A model generated the notes under the pieces. That model made no database searches and was not told the origin of the DNA. It was given only the letters and a program-made list of their open reading frames with translations. From NCBI RefSeq assembly GCF_030816615.1, contig NZ_JAUSYD010000001.1, forward strand, positions 2,666,001 to 2,730,000: a stretch of 64,000 bases of DNA. The letters run 5' to 3'. Source of the stretch: Streptomyces sp. B1I3. GTDB lineage: Bacteria; Actinomycetota; Actinomycetes; Streptomycetales; Streptomycetaceae. Of the stretch, positions 1 to 8,076 are shown piece by piece; within the stretch, counting starts at the first letter, position 1, and each line of letters begins with the position of its first letter. The translations under genes were made by a program, and so were the position numbers.

Positions 1-31
1 CTTCGCGCGGGGCGGTTCGGGGTGACGGCCG

Positions 32-364
32 TCAGACCTGTACGGGCCGCGCCGAGCCGTCCGTGACGAGCGGCTCGACCTCGCGGACGACCTTGCGCTC
101 GACGAAGAACGCGGCCGTCGGGATCGTGCCGGAGATCAGCACCCACAACAGCTTGCCGACCGGCCACTTCGCCTTGGAACCGAGGTCGAAGGCGAAGACC
201 AGGTAGATGATGTAGAGGACACCGTGGATCTGGGAGACGACGAGCGTCAGCCCCTCACCGGTGTCGAAGCCGTACTTGAAGACCATGCAGGTGCACAGCA
301 CCAGCAACATGACGGCGGTGACATAGGCCATCACCCGGTAGCGGGTGAGCACACTGCGTTTCAT
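32..364 (-). CDS. DUF3817 family small integral membrane protein
   Basis: 110-residue membrane protein of unknown function. I see about three hydrophobic segments (residues ~12-30, ~42-60 and ~70-88) joined by short basic loops. A conserved stretch reads HGVLYIIYLVFAFDLGSKAKWP, of which HG near the second helix and the KAKWP loop are typical of DUF3817. It ends in a charged cytoplasmic tail. A second, clearly related protein lies at 4552-4902. The start ATG is the only good one for this family length. No reaction can be assigned. Confidence 0.85.
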   Translation of the reverse strand: MKRSVLTRYRVMAYVTAVMLLVLCTCMVFKYGFDTGEGLTLVVSQIHGVLYIIYLVFAFDLGSKAKWPVGKLLWVLISGTIPTAAFFVERKVVREVEPLVTDGSARPVQV

Positions 365-419
365 GGCATCGAGCGTAACCGGACAGCCCGGGCGATCTTG
401 CGGCGCCCTGCCCCTTCGG

Positions 420-929
420 CTACTTGTCCTCGAAGTCCCGGGCCGCCACCCGCAGCGGGCGCAGCATCGCGAAGATCTCGGCGCACTCCTCGGCGTCGTA
501 CACTCCGAGCCCGAAGTCCATCGCCATCAGGTCCTCGGTCGCCGCCTCGACGACCTCACGGCCCTTGTCGGTGATGGAGGCGAGGGTGCCGCGCCCGTCG
601 TTGGGGTTGGGCCGCTTGGCCACCAGACCGGAGCGCACCAGCCGGTCGACGGTGTTGGTCACGGACGTCGGGTGGACCATGAGGCGCTCGCCGATCTTGG
701 ACATCGGCAGCTCACCCGCCTGGGAGAAGGTGAGCAGGACCAGCGCCTCGTACCGGGCGAAGGTCAGCCCGTACGGTTTGACCACCGCGTCCACCTCGGC
801 CAGCAGGATCTGCTGCGCACGCATGATCGAGGTGATCGCGCCCATGGAGGGCACCGGTCCCCAGCGCCGCTGCCAGAGGTCCTCGGCGCGGGCGATGGGA
901 TCGAAGGGCAGGCTGAGCGGCTTCGGCAC
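420..929 (-). CDS. MarR-family transcriptional regulator
   Basis: 169-residue winged-helix regulator, slightly longer than usual for MarR. The N-terminal dimerisation helix is followed by the core helix-turn-helix (residues ~55-105), including the GERLMVHPTSVTNTVDRL recognition segment. The wing has the RPNPNDGRG motif that matches the usual D-R-R/D-x-R-G signature of MarR proteins, and a C-terminal dimer helix follows. It is transcribed away from the truncated ArsR-like gene and shares its strand with the neighbouring DUF3817 gene, about 55 bases further on. The ligand is unknown. Confidence 0.9.
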   Translation of the reverse strand: MPKPLSLPFDPIARAEDLWQRRWGPVPSMGAITSIMRAQQILLAEVDAVVKPYGLTFARYEALVLLTFSQAGELPMSKIGERLMVHPTSVTNTVDRLVRSGLVAKRPNPNDGRGTLASITDKGREVVEAATEDLMAMDFGLGVYDAEECAEIFAMLRPLRVAARDFEDK

Positions 930-1030
930 GGCACGACCTTACCCACTGGTCACATGGCGGTCAGCTCCGTCTCGCACTTCGGTACCGGACGCCTGTTCTA
1001 CGGACCTCCAGCACCAGCACCAGCACCAGC

Positions 1031-1513
1031 GTGCACACCGTCCCGATGGCGCCCGAGGCCGCGATCACCTGGTGCACGGGTCGCGGCAACACAGCGCTCG
1101 CCGACAAGCCGGGCGCCCTGCACTCCGCGGCCGGGCAGCGGATGCCGGCCGACCCGGCCCGGTCGGTCCGGCAGTTGGCGGACCTGCTCGGACAGGCCTG
1201 GCAGGTGCTGGTCGAGCGCGGAATCGGCGGTCTGTGGACGGAGGCCGCCGACCGGACCCCCGGCCCGCTCGCCCGGTTGCTCGGCCGGGCCCGCGCCGAT
1301 GTGCTGTGCGCCCTGGACCAACCGGCCGGAGCGAGCGCGCTGGCCCACCGGCTCTCGCTCGCCGCCTCCTCGGTCTCGGCGCACCTGCCGGTGCTGCGCG
1401 CCGCGGGGCTGCTCACCTCGCGGCGGTACGGTCACCAGGTGCTGTACGAACGCACGCCGCTCGGGATGGCACTGGTGGGCGCGGACGGCCCGCCGGGGGC
1501 CGCCCGCCCCTAA
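1031..1513 (+). pseudogene. 5'-truncated ArsR-like winged-helix regulator remnant
   Basis: The last ~85 residues look like the C-terminal winged helix of the large (about 330 residue) Streptomyces ArsR-type proteins. Visible parts are LLGRARADVLCALDQP, then ALAHRLSLAASSVSAHLPVLRAAGLL as the HTH, then a wing ending in LYERTPLG. The usual N-terminal and central regions are absent. Upstream sequence is antisense to the marR gene and carries a short CACCAG repeat (1008-1030). The 160-residue frame begins at a GTG without a convincing ribosome binding site. I infer a deletion remnant; a functional short HTH protein cannot be excluded. Confidence 0.55.
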
Positions 1514-1524
1514 AAAGGGGGCGC

Positions 1525-2190
1525 TCACCCCGTCGGCGCCTCCAGATAGCGCAGCACCGCGAGCACCCGCCGGTGCCCGGCCTCCGACGGCGGAAGGCCG
1601 AGCTTGGCAAAGATGTTCGACACGTGCTTCTCCACGGCCCTCTCCGACACGACGAAGGACTCGGCGATCGAACGGTTGGCGCGTCCCTGGGCCATCAGCC
1701 CCAGCACCTCCCGCTCGCGGGGGGTCAGCGCGTCGAGCGCCGAAGCGCGGCGAGCGGCACCGAAGAGCTGGGCGACGACCTCCGGATCCAGCGCGGTGCC
1801 GCCCTCGGCGACCCGGTGCAGGGCGTCCACGAACTCGCCGATGTCCACGACGCGTTCCTTGAGGAGGTAGCCCACACCTCCCGCGCCCGGACCGCCACCG
1901 CCGCCGAGCAGCTGGGCCGCGTACCTCGTCTCCACGTACTGGGAGAAGATCAGCACGCCCACCGAGGGCCACCCGCCCCGGATGGTGACCGCTGCGCGCA
2001 GTCCCTCGTCCGTGTGGCCGGGCGGCAGCCGGATGTCGATCACGGCGGCGTCCGGGCGGTGTTCGTCGACGGCGGCCAGAAGCGCCTCCGCGTCCTCGAC
2101 CGCGGCCACCACCTCCACCCCGCGCAGGGTGAGCAGTTGCACCAGGCCGTCGCGCAGGATCGCGGAGTCCTCGGCGATGACGACGCGCAT
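1525..2190 (-). CDS. NarL/LuxR-family response regulator
   Basis: 221-residue response regulator. The N-terminal receiver has acidic D8, phospho-acceptor D52 in VIDIRLPP and the conserved Lys in the YLLKERV segment. The C-terminal LuxR HTH begins at LTPREREVLGLMAQG (about residue 155) and contains SERAVEKHVSNIFAKLGL. A glycine-rich insertion (GGGGGPGAGG) sits in the receiver before the YLLK segment, which is unusual. The start is the ATG 20 bases downstream of the kinase stop. It is the last gene of a three-gene operon with the kinase and a membrane sensor protein. Confidence 0.92.
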   Translation of the reverse strand: MRVVIAEDSAILRDGLVQLLTLRGVEVVAAVEDAEALLAAVDEHRPDAAVIDIRLPPGHTDEGLRAAVTIRGGWPSVGVLIFSQYVETRYAAQLLGGGGGPGAGGVGYLLKERVVDIGEFVDALHRVAEGGTALDPEVVAQLFGAARRASALDALTPREREVLGLMAQGRANRSIAESFVVSERAVEKHVSNIFAKLGLPPSEAGHRRVLAVLRYLEAPTG

Positions 2191-2210
2191 GCAAGGTCCT
2201 TGTCTCTCGT

Positions 2211-3476
2211 TCAACGCTGCGGCGCTCGGCGGTAGGGCAGTACGACGGTCACCACCGTAGGACCCCCGGCCGGACTTTCGCAGGTCAATGTGCCGTCGAC
2301 GGTCCGGGCCCGGCCCCTCAGACCGGTCAGGCCGCTGCCCGCCCCGACCGTCGCCCCGCCCTGCCCGTCGTCCCGTACGGACAGGCGCAGCACCCCGTCC
2401 GCCGCACGCACCGCCACCCGGACCTCGGACGCGGCACTGTGCTTGACGGCGTTGGTGAGCAGTTCGGCGGCGCAGAAGTAGGCGATCGACTCCAGCGCCG
2501 GGGCGGGGCGTTCGGCGATGTCCGTGGTGACGGTCACCGGCAGGACGCTGTCCGCGGCGAGCGTGGCCAGCGCGGTGTCCAGGCCCTGGTCCAGTACGGG
2601 CGGGTGGATGCCCTTGACCAGGACGCGCAGGTCGGCCACCGCCTGTTTGGCGTTGGACCGTGCGGTCTCGACGACTGCGAGGACCCGGTCGCGGTCGGCG
2701 TCGGCCGCGACCAGTTCGGCGATCAGCGTCAGGTGCATGCCGAGGCCCACCAGCCGCGCCTGGGTGCCGTCGTGCAGATCGCGTTCGATCCGGCGCAGTG
2801 TGGCGGCGGCGTCGTCGACGGCCTGGGCACGGGTCTCCTCCAGGGTGCGGATCCGCTGCCCCGCCGCGTCCGGACCGAGCAGGCTCCGCAGCAGCCACCG
2901 GTGCGGGACGAGGGCCCGGCGCACCAGCCAGGGCGTCACCGCGAGCAGCGTGATCCCGGCCGGCACGACGACCAGCCACATGGGCCAGGAGTCGAACTGG
3001 ACGCCGCCGATCTCCAGCGACACCCTTCGCGTCGAACCGCCGGCTTCCCGGACCGTCCGGTAGTTCCACCTTCGCAGCAGCGGGTGCAGGGTGAGCAGCG
3101 CCCCGTACGCACAGCCGGCCGCCGCGACGGCCGAGGGCAGTACGGCCGTCAGTGGCGCGGCCAGTGCGCAGCCCACGGCCCGCCAGGCGGCCCGGTCCCC
3201 GAGCACCGCCCGCCGCCAGCCGAACGCCCCGGGCTCCGCCCTGCGCGGTGGTGGATCGATACGGGTGTCCAGCAGCGTCGAACTCAGGAACCGTTGCAGA
3301 CCGCCTAGGGCGAGCGCCCCGCGGGCCGTCAGCGCGATGATCCAGGGTCCGGCCGGGGTGACCGACAGTGCGCCGCCGGCCACGAGGCCGCACACCACCG
3401 CCGCCCACCCCAGCAGGGCGAGGGGCAGCGCTATGAGGGCGTGGAGCAGGGTGCGCGCGAGCGGCCGCACTTCCAT
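2211..3476 (-). CDS. Sensor histidine kinase, HisKA_3 type
   Basis: 421-residue membrane kinase. The N-terminal half is a putative sensor region with four or more hydrophobic segments (residues ~10-60 and ~110-190). The dimerisation domain holds the phospho-histidine in RDLHDGTQARL (about residue 235). A GHKL ATPase domain with ELLTNAVKHS (N box) and DDGQGG plus a GLRGRA segment (G boxes) completes the protein. It phosphorylates the downstream regulator. It lies 9 bases after the membrane sensor gene and 20 bases before the regulator gene, so co-transcription is likely. The signal is unknown. Confidence 0.92.
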   Translation of the reverse strand: MEVRPLARTLLHALIALPLALLGWAAVVCGLVAGGALSVTPAGPWIIALTARGALALGGLQRFLSSTLLDTRIDPPPRRAEPGAFGWRRAVLGDRAAWRAVGCALAAPLTAVLPSAVAAAGCAYGALLTLHPLLRRWNYRTVREAGGSTRRVSLEIGGVQFDSWPMWLVVVPAGITLLAVTPWLVRRALVPHRWLLRSLLGPDAAGQRIRTLEETRAQAVDDAAATLRRIERDLHDGTQARLVGLGMHLTLIAELVAADADRDRVLAVVETARSNAKQAVADLRVLVKGIHPPVLDQGLDTALATLAADSVLPVTVTTDIAERPAPALESIAYFCAAELLTNAVKHSAASEVRVAVRAADGVLRLSVRDDGQGGATVGAGSGLTGLRGRARTVDGTLTCESPAGGPTVVTVVLPYRRAPQR

Positions 3477-3485
3477 GGGATCCGC

Positions 3486-4121
3486 CTAGAGCTGGTGGAT
3501 GAGGGGGATCGAGACCAGCGAGCACAGTACGGCGACCCCCAGGGCGAGCGCGATCGTGCGCGGGAGCCCCGAGCGGTCCGCCCCCAGGAAGCCGGCGACC
3601 AGCCGGGCCTGGAGCGCCGTGAACCCCTTGACGACCCACGGGGTGAGGAGGAGGAACACCACTCCGCCGCCGGCGGCGTGCACCGCCCAGGCGCCTGCCA
3701 TGGTGGGTCCGCCCCAGGACGAGGAGGGGTCGATGCCGGGCCGCAGGGGGAAGCCCCAGTTGATCGCCGCGACGAACCAGAAGTAGGCCGTGAAGGCGGC
3801 GGCGGCCAGGTCGAGCGGAATGGTCACCACCGCGTGCACGAGGGCCAGGGGCCCGGTGCGGGGCACCTCGTCGACATCGATGCGCAGCAGCCGGCGGGCG
3901 AGACCCCGCTGGATCCGGCCGGCCGGACCGCCCAGGAGTGCGACCGGGACGCAGACGAGGGCGACGGGGAGGGCGAGCAGGATGTACGCCGTGCGCCGCC
4001 AGGTCTCGGCGCGGAACGGCTCGCGCAGGATCGTGCGGACGCGGTCGGCCGGGCCGGCCGTCCGGGTGCGGCCGTGGGGGCGGCTCAGGGGGCCGGAGAA
4101 CTGCTGCGTGGTGGTGTCCAT
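3486..4121 (-). CDS. Multi-pass putative sensor-domain membrane protein
   Basis: 211-residue protein with four hydrophobic stretches and the layout of the 'putative sensor' domain usually found at the N-terminus of Streptomyces NarL-type kinases. Here it is a stand-alone gene directly upstream of such a kinase, which itself carries a sensor half. I place the start at the ATG at 4121 (MDTTTQQFSG). The frame remains open upstream, but that part has no hydrophobic or family-like sequence. It probably senses or modulates the kinase in the membrane. That role is inferred from context only. Confidence 0.75.
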   Translation of the reverse strand: MDTTTQQFSGPLSRPHGRTRTAGPADRVRTILREPFRAETWRRTAYILLALPVALVCVPVALLGGPAGRIQRGLARRLLRIDVDEVPRTGPLALVHAVVTIPLDLAAAAFTAYFWFVAAINWGFPLRPGIDPSSSWGGPTMAGAWAVHAAGGGVVFLLLTPWVVKGFTALQARLVAGFLGADRSGLPRTIALALGVAVLCSLVSIPLIHQL

Positions 4122-4261
4122 GAGGCAAGACTCCCGGCCGCGCCGCGTCCGATCGATCGTGCCCGCACGGAGACCGGGGGTTCGGTTTACCCCACCCCCG
4201 CCGGGCTCCCCGCATTGCCACCCCTCCCGCGCCGCCGGGCGCCGGTGGGTGGGGCGGGGCG

Positions 4262-4555
4262 TCAGTCCGCCAGGTGGCGTTCGACCGTTTCGACCTTGGA
4301 CGTCAGGCCGTCGGTGACGCCCGGCCTGATGTCGGCCTTCAGGACCAGGGACACGCGGCCGGCGCGGGCCTCGACGGCGGCGACGGCCCGCTTGACGACG
4401 TCCATGACCTCGTCCCACTCGCCCTCGATCGAGGTGAACATGGCGTCCGTGCGATTGGGCAGCCCGGACGCGCGGACGACCCGTACGGCGTCGGCGACGT
4501 ACTCACCGACGTCCTCGCCGACGCCCAGCGGGCTGACGGAGAAGGCGACGATCAT
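4262..4555 (-). CDS. MTH1187-family thiamine-binding protein
   Basis: 97-residue ferredoxin-like protein of the MTH1187/YkoF group (old name DUF77). Family features visible are the opening [10 protein letters not shown], the [14 protein letters not shown] helix, the [24 protein letters not shown] core and the later [12 protein letters not shown] strand. Family members bind thiamine or related pyrimidines. The start codon overlaps the stop of the upstream DUF3817 gene by four bases (ATGA), so translation is probably coupled. No enzymatic activity is expected. Confidence 0.88.
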   Translation of the reverse strand: MIVAFSVSPLGVGEDVGEYVADAVRVVRASGLPNRTDAMFTSIEGEWDEVMDVVKRAVAAVEARAGRVSLVLKADIRPGVTDGLTSKVETVERHLAD

Positions 4556-4902
4556 GCGCTGACCACGCCTTCACGGCGGGCGCGGGCGGCGATGACGCCG
4601 TCGGCCTCGTACTTCTTGAGCAGCTTCTCGCCGTAGAGGCCGCCGAAGGGCAGCACGGCGAGGAGGAAGAACAGGGCGACACGCTTGAACGGCCACTTGG
4701 CCTTGACCCACACGTCCAGCAGGAACACCAGGTAGATCGTGAAGAGGATGCCGTGCAGCATGCCGAGCGGCATCATCAGGAAGTCGATGTCCGAGACCCG
4801 GCTGAGCACCGAGCCGAACAGGATCAGCGCCGGGAAGGACAGCGCCTCGGGAAGCGAGATGAGGCGCAGCCGGTGCAGGGCGGAAGCGGTCTTGATGTCC
4901 AC
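4552..4902 (-). CDS. DUF3817 family small integral membrane protein
   Basis: 116-residue paralogue of the protein at 32-364. It has three hydrophobic helices with the [21 protein letters not shown] core and a short charged C-terminus. I choose the GTG at 4902 (VDIKTAS) because it gives the family length. The frame opens further to an ATG at 4983, but that stretch is Pro/Thr-rich and unlike the family. It overlaps the thiamine-binding protein gene by four bases, forming a two-gene operon. Function unknown; the partner hints at vitamin or metabolite handling at the membrane, which is inference. Confidence 0.82.
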   Translation of the reverse strand: MDIKTASALHRLRLISLPEALSFPALILFGSVLSRVSDIDFLMMPLGMLHGILFTIYLVFLLDVWVKAKWPFKRVALFFLLAVLPFGGLYGEKLLKKYEADGVIAARARREGVVSA

Positions 4903-5137
4903 GAGGGCACCTTCGGTGGGAGGGGGCGTGTCGGCCGGTGAACGCGGGCACAGGCTTGTGAACGCGGGCACAAGCACATTCATTGTGGCATCGCCCCCGG
5001 CCCACCCCGGTGGCGGGGGCCGGTAGCGCCCCGGGCGGTCCCCGCGTGCACGTACCGGCGCATATCAGGGTGATGTCGGGGGCCGGATCGTCCCTGGGGG
5101 CCTGTCCGCGGGGCGTCCGTGCGACTACCGTCGCAGC

Positions 5138-5776
5138 GTGGCAATGTTCCGGCTCCAAGGCAGCAAGACGCTCGCCGTCGACCTGACAGGCGACGCCGTC
5201 AAGGCGAAGAACGGCTCGATGGTCGCGTACGACGGCCAGATGGCGTTCAAGAAGATGTCCGGCGGCGGTGAGGGGATCCGAGGCATGGTGACCCGACGGC
5301 TGACCGGCGAGCAGATGACGATGATGGAGGTGAAGGGGCAGGGCACCTGCTACTTCGCCGACCGTGCGAGCGAGATCAACCTGGTCTCGCTGCACGGCGA
5401 CAAGTTGTACGTCGAGGCGAGCAACCTCCTGGCGACCGACGCCGGACTGCGCACCGGCACCACGTTCACGGGACTGAGGGGCGGGGCGAGCGGCAACGGC
5501 CTGTTCACCACGACCGTCGAGGGCAGTGGCCAGGCGGCGATCATGTCGGACGGTTCGGCCGTGGTGCTGCGGGTCACGCCCCAGTACCCGCTCAGCGTCG
5601 ACCCGGGCGCCTACATCGCGCACCAGGGCAACCTGCAGCAGCACTTCCAGTCGGGCGTGAGTTTCCGCACGTTCATGGGTGAGGGTTCCGGCGAGTCGTT
5701 CCAGATCCGCTTCGAGGGCGACGGCCTCGTCTACGTGCAGCCGAGCGAGCGGAACACCGTCGGGGGCGATGTCTGA
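5138..5776 (+). CDS. AIM24 family protein (first of three in tandem)
   Basis: 212-residue beta-rich protein of the AIM24/TIGR00266-type fold, a double-stranded beta-helix family named for yeast mitochondrial Aim24. I see the repeated beta strands, GGGEGIRGMVTRRLTGE, the central GLFTTTVEGSGQ signature, then VDPGAYIAHQG and the terminal GSGESFQIRFEGDGLVYVQPSE. Start is GTG 5138; ATG 5144 is equally possible. The stop overlaps the next start (TGATG). The function is not established in bacteria. Confidence 0.9.
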   Translation: MAMFRLQGSKTLAVDLTGDAVKAKNGSMVAYDGQMAFKKMSGGGEGIRGMVTRRLTGEQMTMMEVKGQGTCYFADRASEINLVSLHGDKLYVEASNLLATDAGLRTGTTFTGLRGGASGNGLFTTTVEGSGQAAIMSDGSAVVLRVTPQYPLSVDPGAYIAHQGNLQQHFQSGVSFRTFMGEGSGESFQIRFEGDGLVYVQPSERNTVGGDV

Positions 5777-6426
5777 TGCCGTTCCGAGAGATCAACGCGA
5801 AGATGGTCGAGGCGAGGGTCATGCCCGGCCAGAAGATGTACAGCCAGCGCGGGGCGATGCTCGCCTACCGGGGAGACGTGTCGTTCACCCCGAACATCCA
5901 GGGCGGACAGGGCGGCCTGGCTTCCATGATCGGCCGGCGGGTGGCGAACGAGGCGACCCCGCTGATGACGGTGGAGGGCGACGGCACGGTGATGTTCGGC
6001 CACGGCGGTCATCACATCCAGGTGATCGGACTGACCGGTGACACCCTCTACGTGGAGGCCGACCGGCTGCTCGCCTTCGACGGGACGCTCCAGCAGGGCA
6101 CGATGTTCATGGGCTCGCAGGGCGGCGTGATGGGCATGGTGCGTGGCCAGGTGACCGGTCAGGGCCTGTTCACGACCACGCTCAAGGGCCACGGGGCCGT
6201 CGCGGTGATGGCGCACGGCGGGGTGATCGAACTGCCCATCGTCCCGGGCCGCCCGGTGCACGTGGACCCGCAGGCGTACGTCGCCCATCACGGCGAGGTG
6301 ACCAACAAGCTGTCCACGGCCCTCGGCTGGCGCGACATGGTGGGGCGCGGCTCCGGCGAGGCGTTCCAGCTGGAACTCAGCGGCAGTGGTGCGGTGTACG
6401 TCCAGGCGTCGGAGGAGAAGCTGTGA
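5776..6426 (+). CDS. AIM24 family protein (second of three in tandem)
   Basis: 216-residue AIM24 protein, clearly homologous to both neighbours. It contains YRGDVSFTPNIQGGQGG, the GQGLFTTTLKGHGAV signature, VDPQAYVAHHG and the ending GSGEAFQLELSGSGAVYVQASEE. The AYVAHHG and QASE segments match those in the first copy almost position by position. It overlaps its neighbours by one and four bases, so the three proteins are made together and could assemble with each other. That assembly is an inference. Confidence 0.9.
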   Translation: MPFREINAKMVEARVMPGQKMYSQRGAMLAYRGDVSFTPNIQGGQGGLASMIGRRVANEATPLMTVEGDGTVMFGHGGHHIQVIGLTGDTLYVEADRLLAFDGTLQQGTMFMGSQGGVMGMVRGQVTGQGLFTTTLKGHGAVAVMAHGGVIELPIVPGRPVHVDPQAYVAHHGEVTNKLSTALGWRDMVGRGSGEAFQLELSGSGAVYVQASEEKL

Positions 6427-7205
6427 GCGCCCCTGTGGTCTTCGACCCGACGACACTGCCGTCGGACGACAACGTCAACGCGTACACCTTCTGCGTGGAG
6501 CTCAAGGGGAGCCAGTGGTTCCTGCAGAAGGGCAAGATGATCGCCTACTACGGGCGGATCGACTTCAACGGCATCGGGCACGGCCGTTTCGAGCGGCTGA
6601 TCCGCACGAGCTTCCACTCCCCCCTCCACGCGAGCGACTGGGTGGTGGCCGAGGGCAGCGGCAGGATGCTGCTCGCGGACCGGGCCTTCGACGTCAACTC
6701 GTTCGACCTGGAGGACGGGAATCTGACGATCCGGTCCGGCAATCTGCTGGCGTACCAGCCCTCACTGGCGCTCAAGCAGTCGATCGTGCCGGGCTTCCTG
6801 ACCCTGATCGGTACGGGGAAGTTCGTGGCCGCGTCCAACGGCCCGGTGGTCTTCATGGAGCCGCCGATCCGGGTCGACCCGCAGGCCCTGGTGGGCTGGG
6901 CGGACTGCCCCTCGCCGTGCCACCACTACGACCACGGGTACATGACGGGTGTCATGGGGGGACTGCGTTCCCTGACCGGAATCGGCGGTACGTCGGGCGA
7001 GGAGCACCAGTTCGAGTTCGTCGGCGCGGGTACGGTGCTGCTCCAGTCGACGGAGATGCTCATGGCCGAGCAGGCGACGGGGCTGACCCCGCACGAGCCG
7101 GGGGTCCCGGGCGGCGGGCAGCACTCTCCAGGGGCGGGTCAACACGGGTCCACCCCGCGCATGCCCGGTCAGCTGGGGGACCTCCAGCGTCGCTTCGGAC
7201 TGTGA
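6423..7205 (+). CDS. AIM24 family protein with extended tail (third of three)
   Basis: 260-residue AIM24 protein, the most divergent of the three. The strand pattern is kept (YTFCVELKGSQWFLQKGKMIAYYG, VDPQALVGWADCPSPCHHYDHGYM, EHQFEFVGAGTVLLQSTE). A cysteine- and histidine-rich patch (DCPSPCHHYDH, about residues 160-170) is missing from its partners and could bind a metal. A Pro/Gly-rich tail of about 40 residues follows. Start is the GTG at 6423, overlapping the previous stop. Confidence 0.88.
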   Translation: MSAPVVFDPTTLPSDDNVNAYTFCVELKGSQWFLQKGKMIAYYGRIDFNGIGHGRFERLIRTSFHSPLHASDWVVAEGSGRMLLADRAFDVNSFDLEDGNLTIRSGNLLAYQPSLALKQSIVPGFLTLIGTGKFVAASNGPVVFMEPPIRVDPQALVGWADCPSPCHHYDHGYMTGVMGGLRSLTGIGGTSGEEHQFEFVGAGTVLLQSTEMLMAEQATGLTPHEPGVPGGGQHSPGAGQHGSTPRMPGQLGDLQRRFGL

Positions 7206-7288
7206 ACGGTACTCTGCGGAGTGTGACGCCGGGCCGCGCGTGCCCGGCATCACACCCCTCAACTTCGTCCGGCTTTCAACTTCTTAGG

Positions 7289-7294
7289 TAGAAT
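7289..7294 (+). promoter_or_regulatory. -10 element of the downstream marR gene, probably leaderless
   Basis: TAGAAT ends seven bases before the ATG at 7301, and there is no Shine-Dalgarno sequence between them. Transcription would therefore start at or next to the start codon. A clear -35 is not visible at 17-18 bases. The AT-rich imperfect palindrome around it (7276-7300) could also be the autoregulatory operator. Confidence 0.5.
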
Positions 7295-7300
7295 TCATAC

Positions 7301-7777
7301 ATGGAAACCGAGACGGCCACCCGCTGGCTGACCGATGCGGAGCAGTGCGCCTGGCGCACCCACCTGGACGTCAGCAGGCTGCTGACGCACCAGTTGGAGA
7401 AAGACCTCCAGCCGTTCGGGCTGACCATGAACGACTACGAGATCCTGGTCAACCTCTCCGAGTCGGACGACCAGCGCATGCGGATGAGCGATCTCGCCGC
7501 CGCCACCCTGCAGTCCAAGAGCAGGCTCTCGCACCAGATCACCCGCATGGAGACCGCGGGTCTGGTGCGGCGCGAGCACTGCGAGTCGGACCGGCGCGGC
7601 CTGTTCGCGGTCCTCACCGACCTCGGCGCCGAGACGATGCGCAAGGTCGCGCCGCACCATGTCGAGTCGGTGCGCAGGCACTTCATGGACCTGCTGTCGC
7701 CCGAGGCGCTCGCCGAACTGCACGCGGCCCTGACCCCGATCGCGGACCATCTGCGCGGCCGTCGCGGTAAACCCTGA
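7301..7777 (+). CDS. MarR-family transcriptional regulator
   Basis: 158-residue MarR protein. It has an N-terminal helix, then YEILVNLSES, the HTH MRMSDLAAATLQSKSRLSHQITRME (residues ~62-87), the wing ESDRRGLFAVLTDLG with the D-R-R-G signature, and a long C-terminal helix. It starts at an ATG with no Shine-Dalgarno sequence and a -10 element just upstream. It follows the AIM24 operon by 95 bases in the same direction, so it may regulate itself or that operon. Ligand unknown. Confidence 0.92.
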   Translation: METETATRWLTDAEQCAWRTHLDVSRLLTHQLEKDLQPFGLTMNDYEILVNLSESDDQRMRMSDLAAATLQSKSRLSHQITRMETAGLVRREHCESDRRGLFAVLTDLGAETMRKVAPHHVESVRRHFMDLLSPEALAELHAALTPIADHLRGRRGKP

Positions 7778-7893
7778 CACCACGCGCCCCGGGCGCCCCG
7801 CAGCCCGGGCCCGGCGGCCGGGCAGCCCCAGGGTGAAGGCCGTCCCCGCCCCGCGGTGACGGCCCATGCCTGGCCACCGGCGGTCACCGCGCC

Positions 7894-8061
7894 TCAGGGA
7901 GCGAACCCGGACAGGACCCTGGCGGCGTCGTCCCGGAGCCCGAGGAAGACCTCCCCCATGCCTCCCGCGCCGAGCCTGGCCAGCACGGCGTACGGCCCGA
8001 TCCGTCGCGGCGAGTCCTCGTGTAACGGCCGCCGGTGAGGCGGTTCCCGGGCGGCCCGCAC
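7894..8061 (-). pseudogene. Serine/threonine protein kinase N-terminal stub
   Basis: On the minus strand, directly after meaB, a short frame reads EDSPRRIGPYAVLARLGAGG followed by MGEVFLG. This is the hallmark start of actinobacterial Hanks-type kinases: the RIGPY opening and the glycine-rich ATP loop LGAGGMG-V-LG. After VFLG the expected VAVK strand is missing. The frame continues as LRDDAARVLSGFAP and stops, which could be the natural C-terminal end joined by an internal deletion. I annotate it as a decayed gene; it is too short to be catalytic. Confidence 0.65.
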
Positions 8062-8076
8062 GCCGCCCGGTGGCCG

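Noticed and set aside
345..2235. Overlapping plus-strand frames covering marR and the response regulator
   Set aside because: They are antisense shadows, Arg/Pro/Ala-rich, interrupted by unrelated composition; only the C-terminal winged helix at 1031-1513 is convincing.
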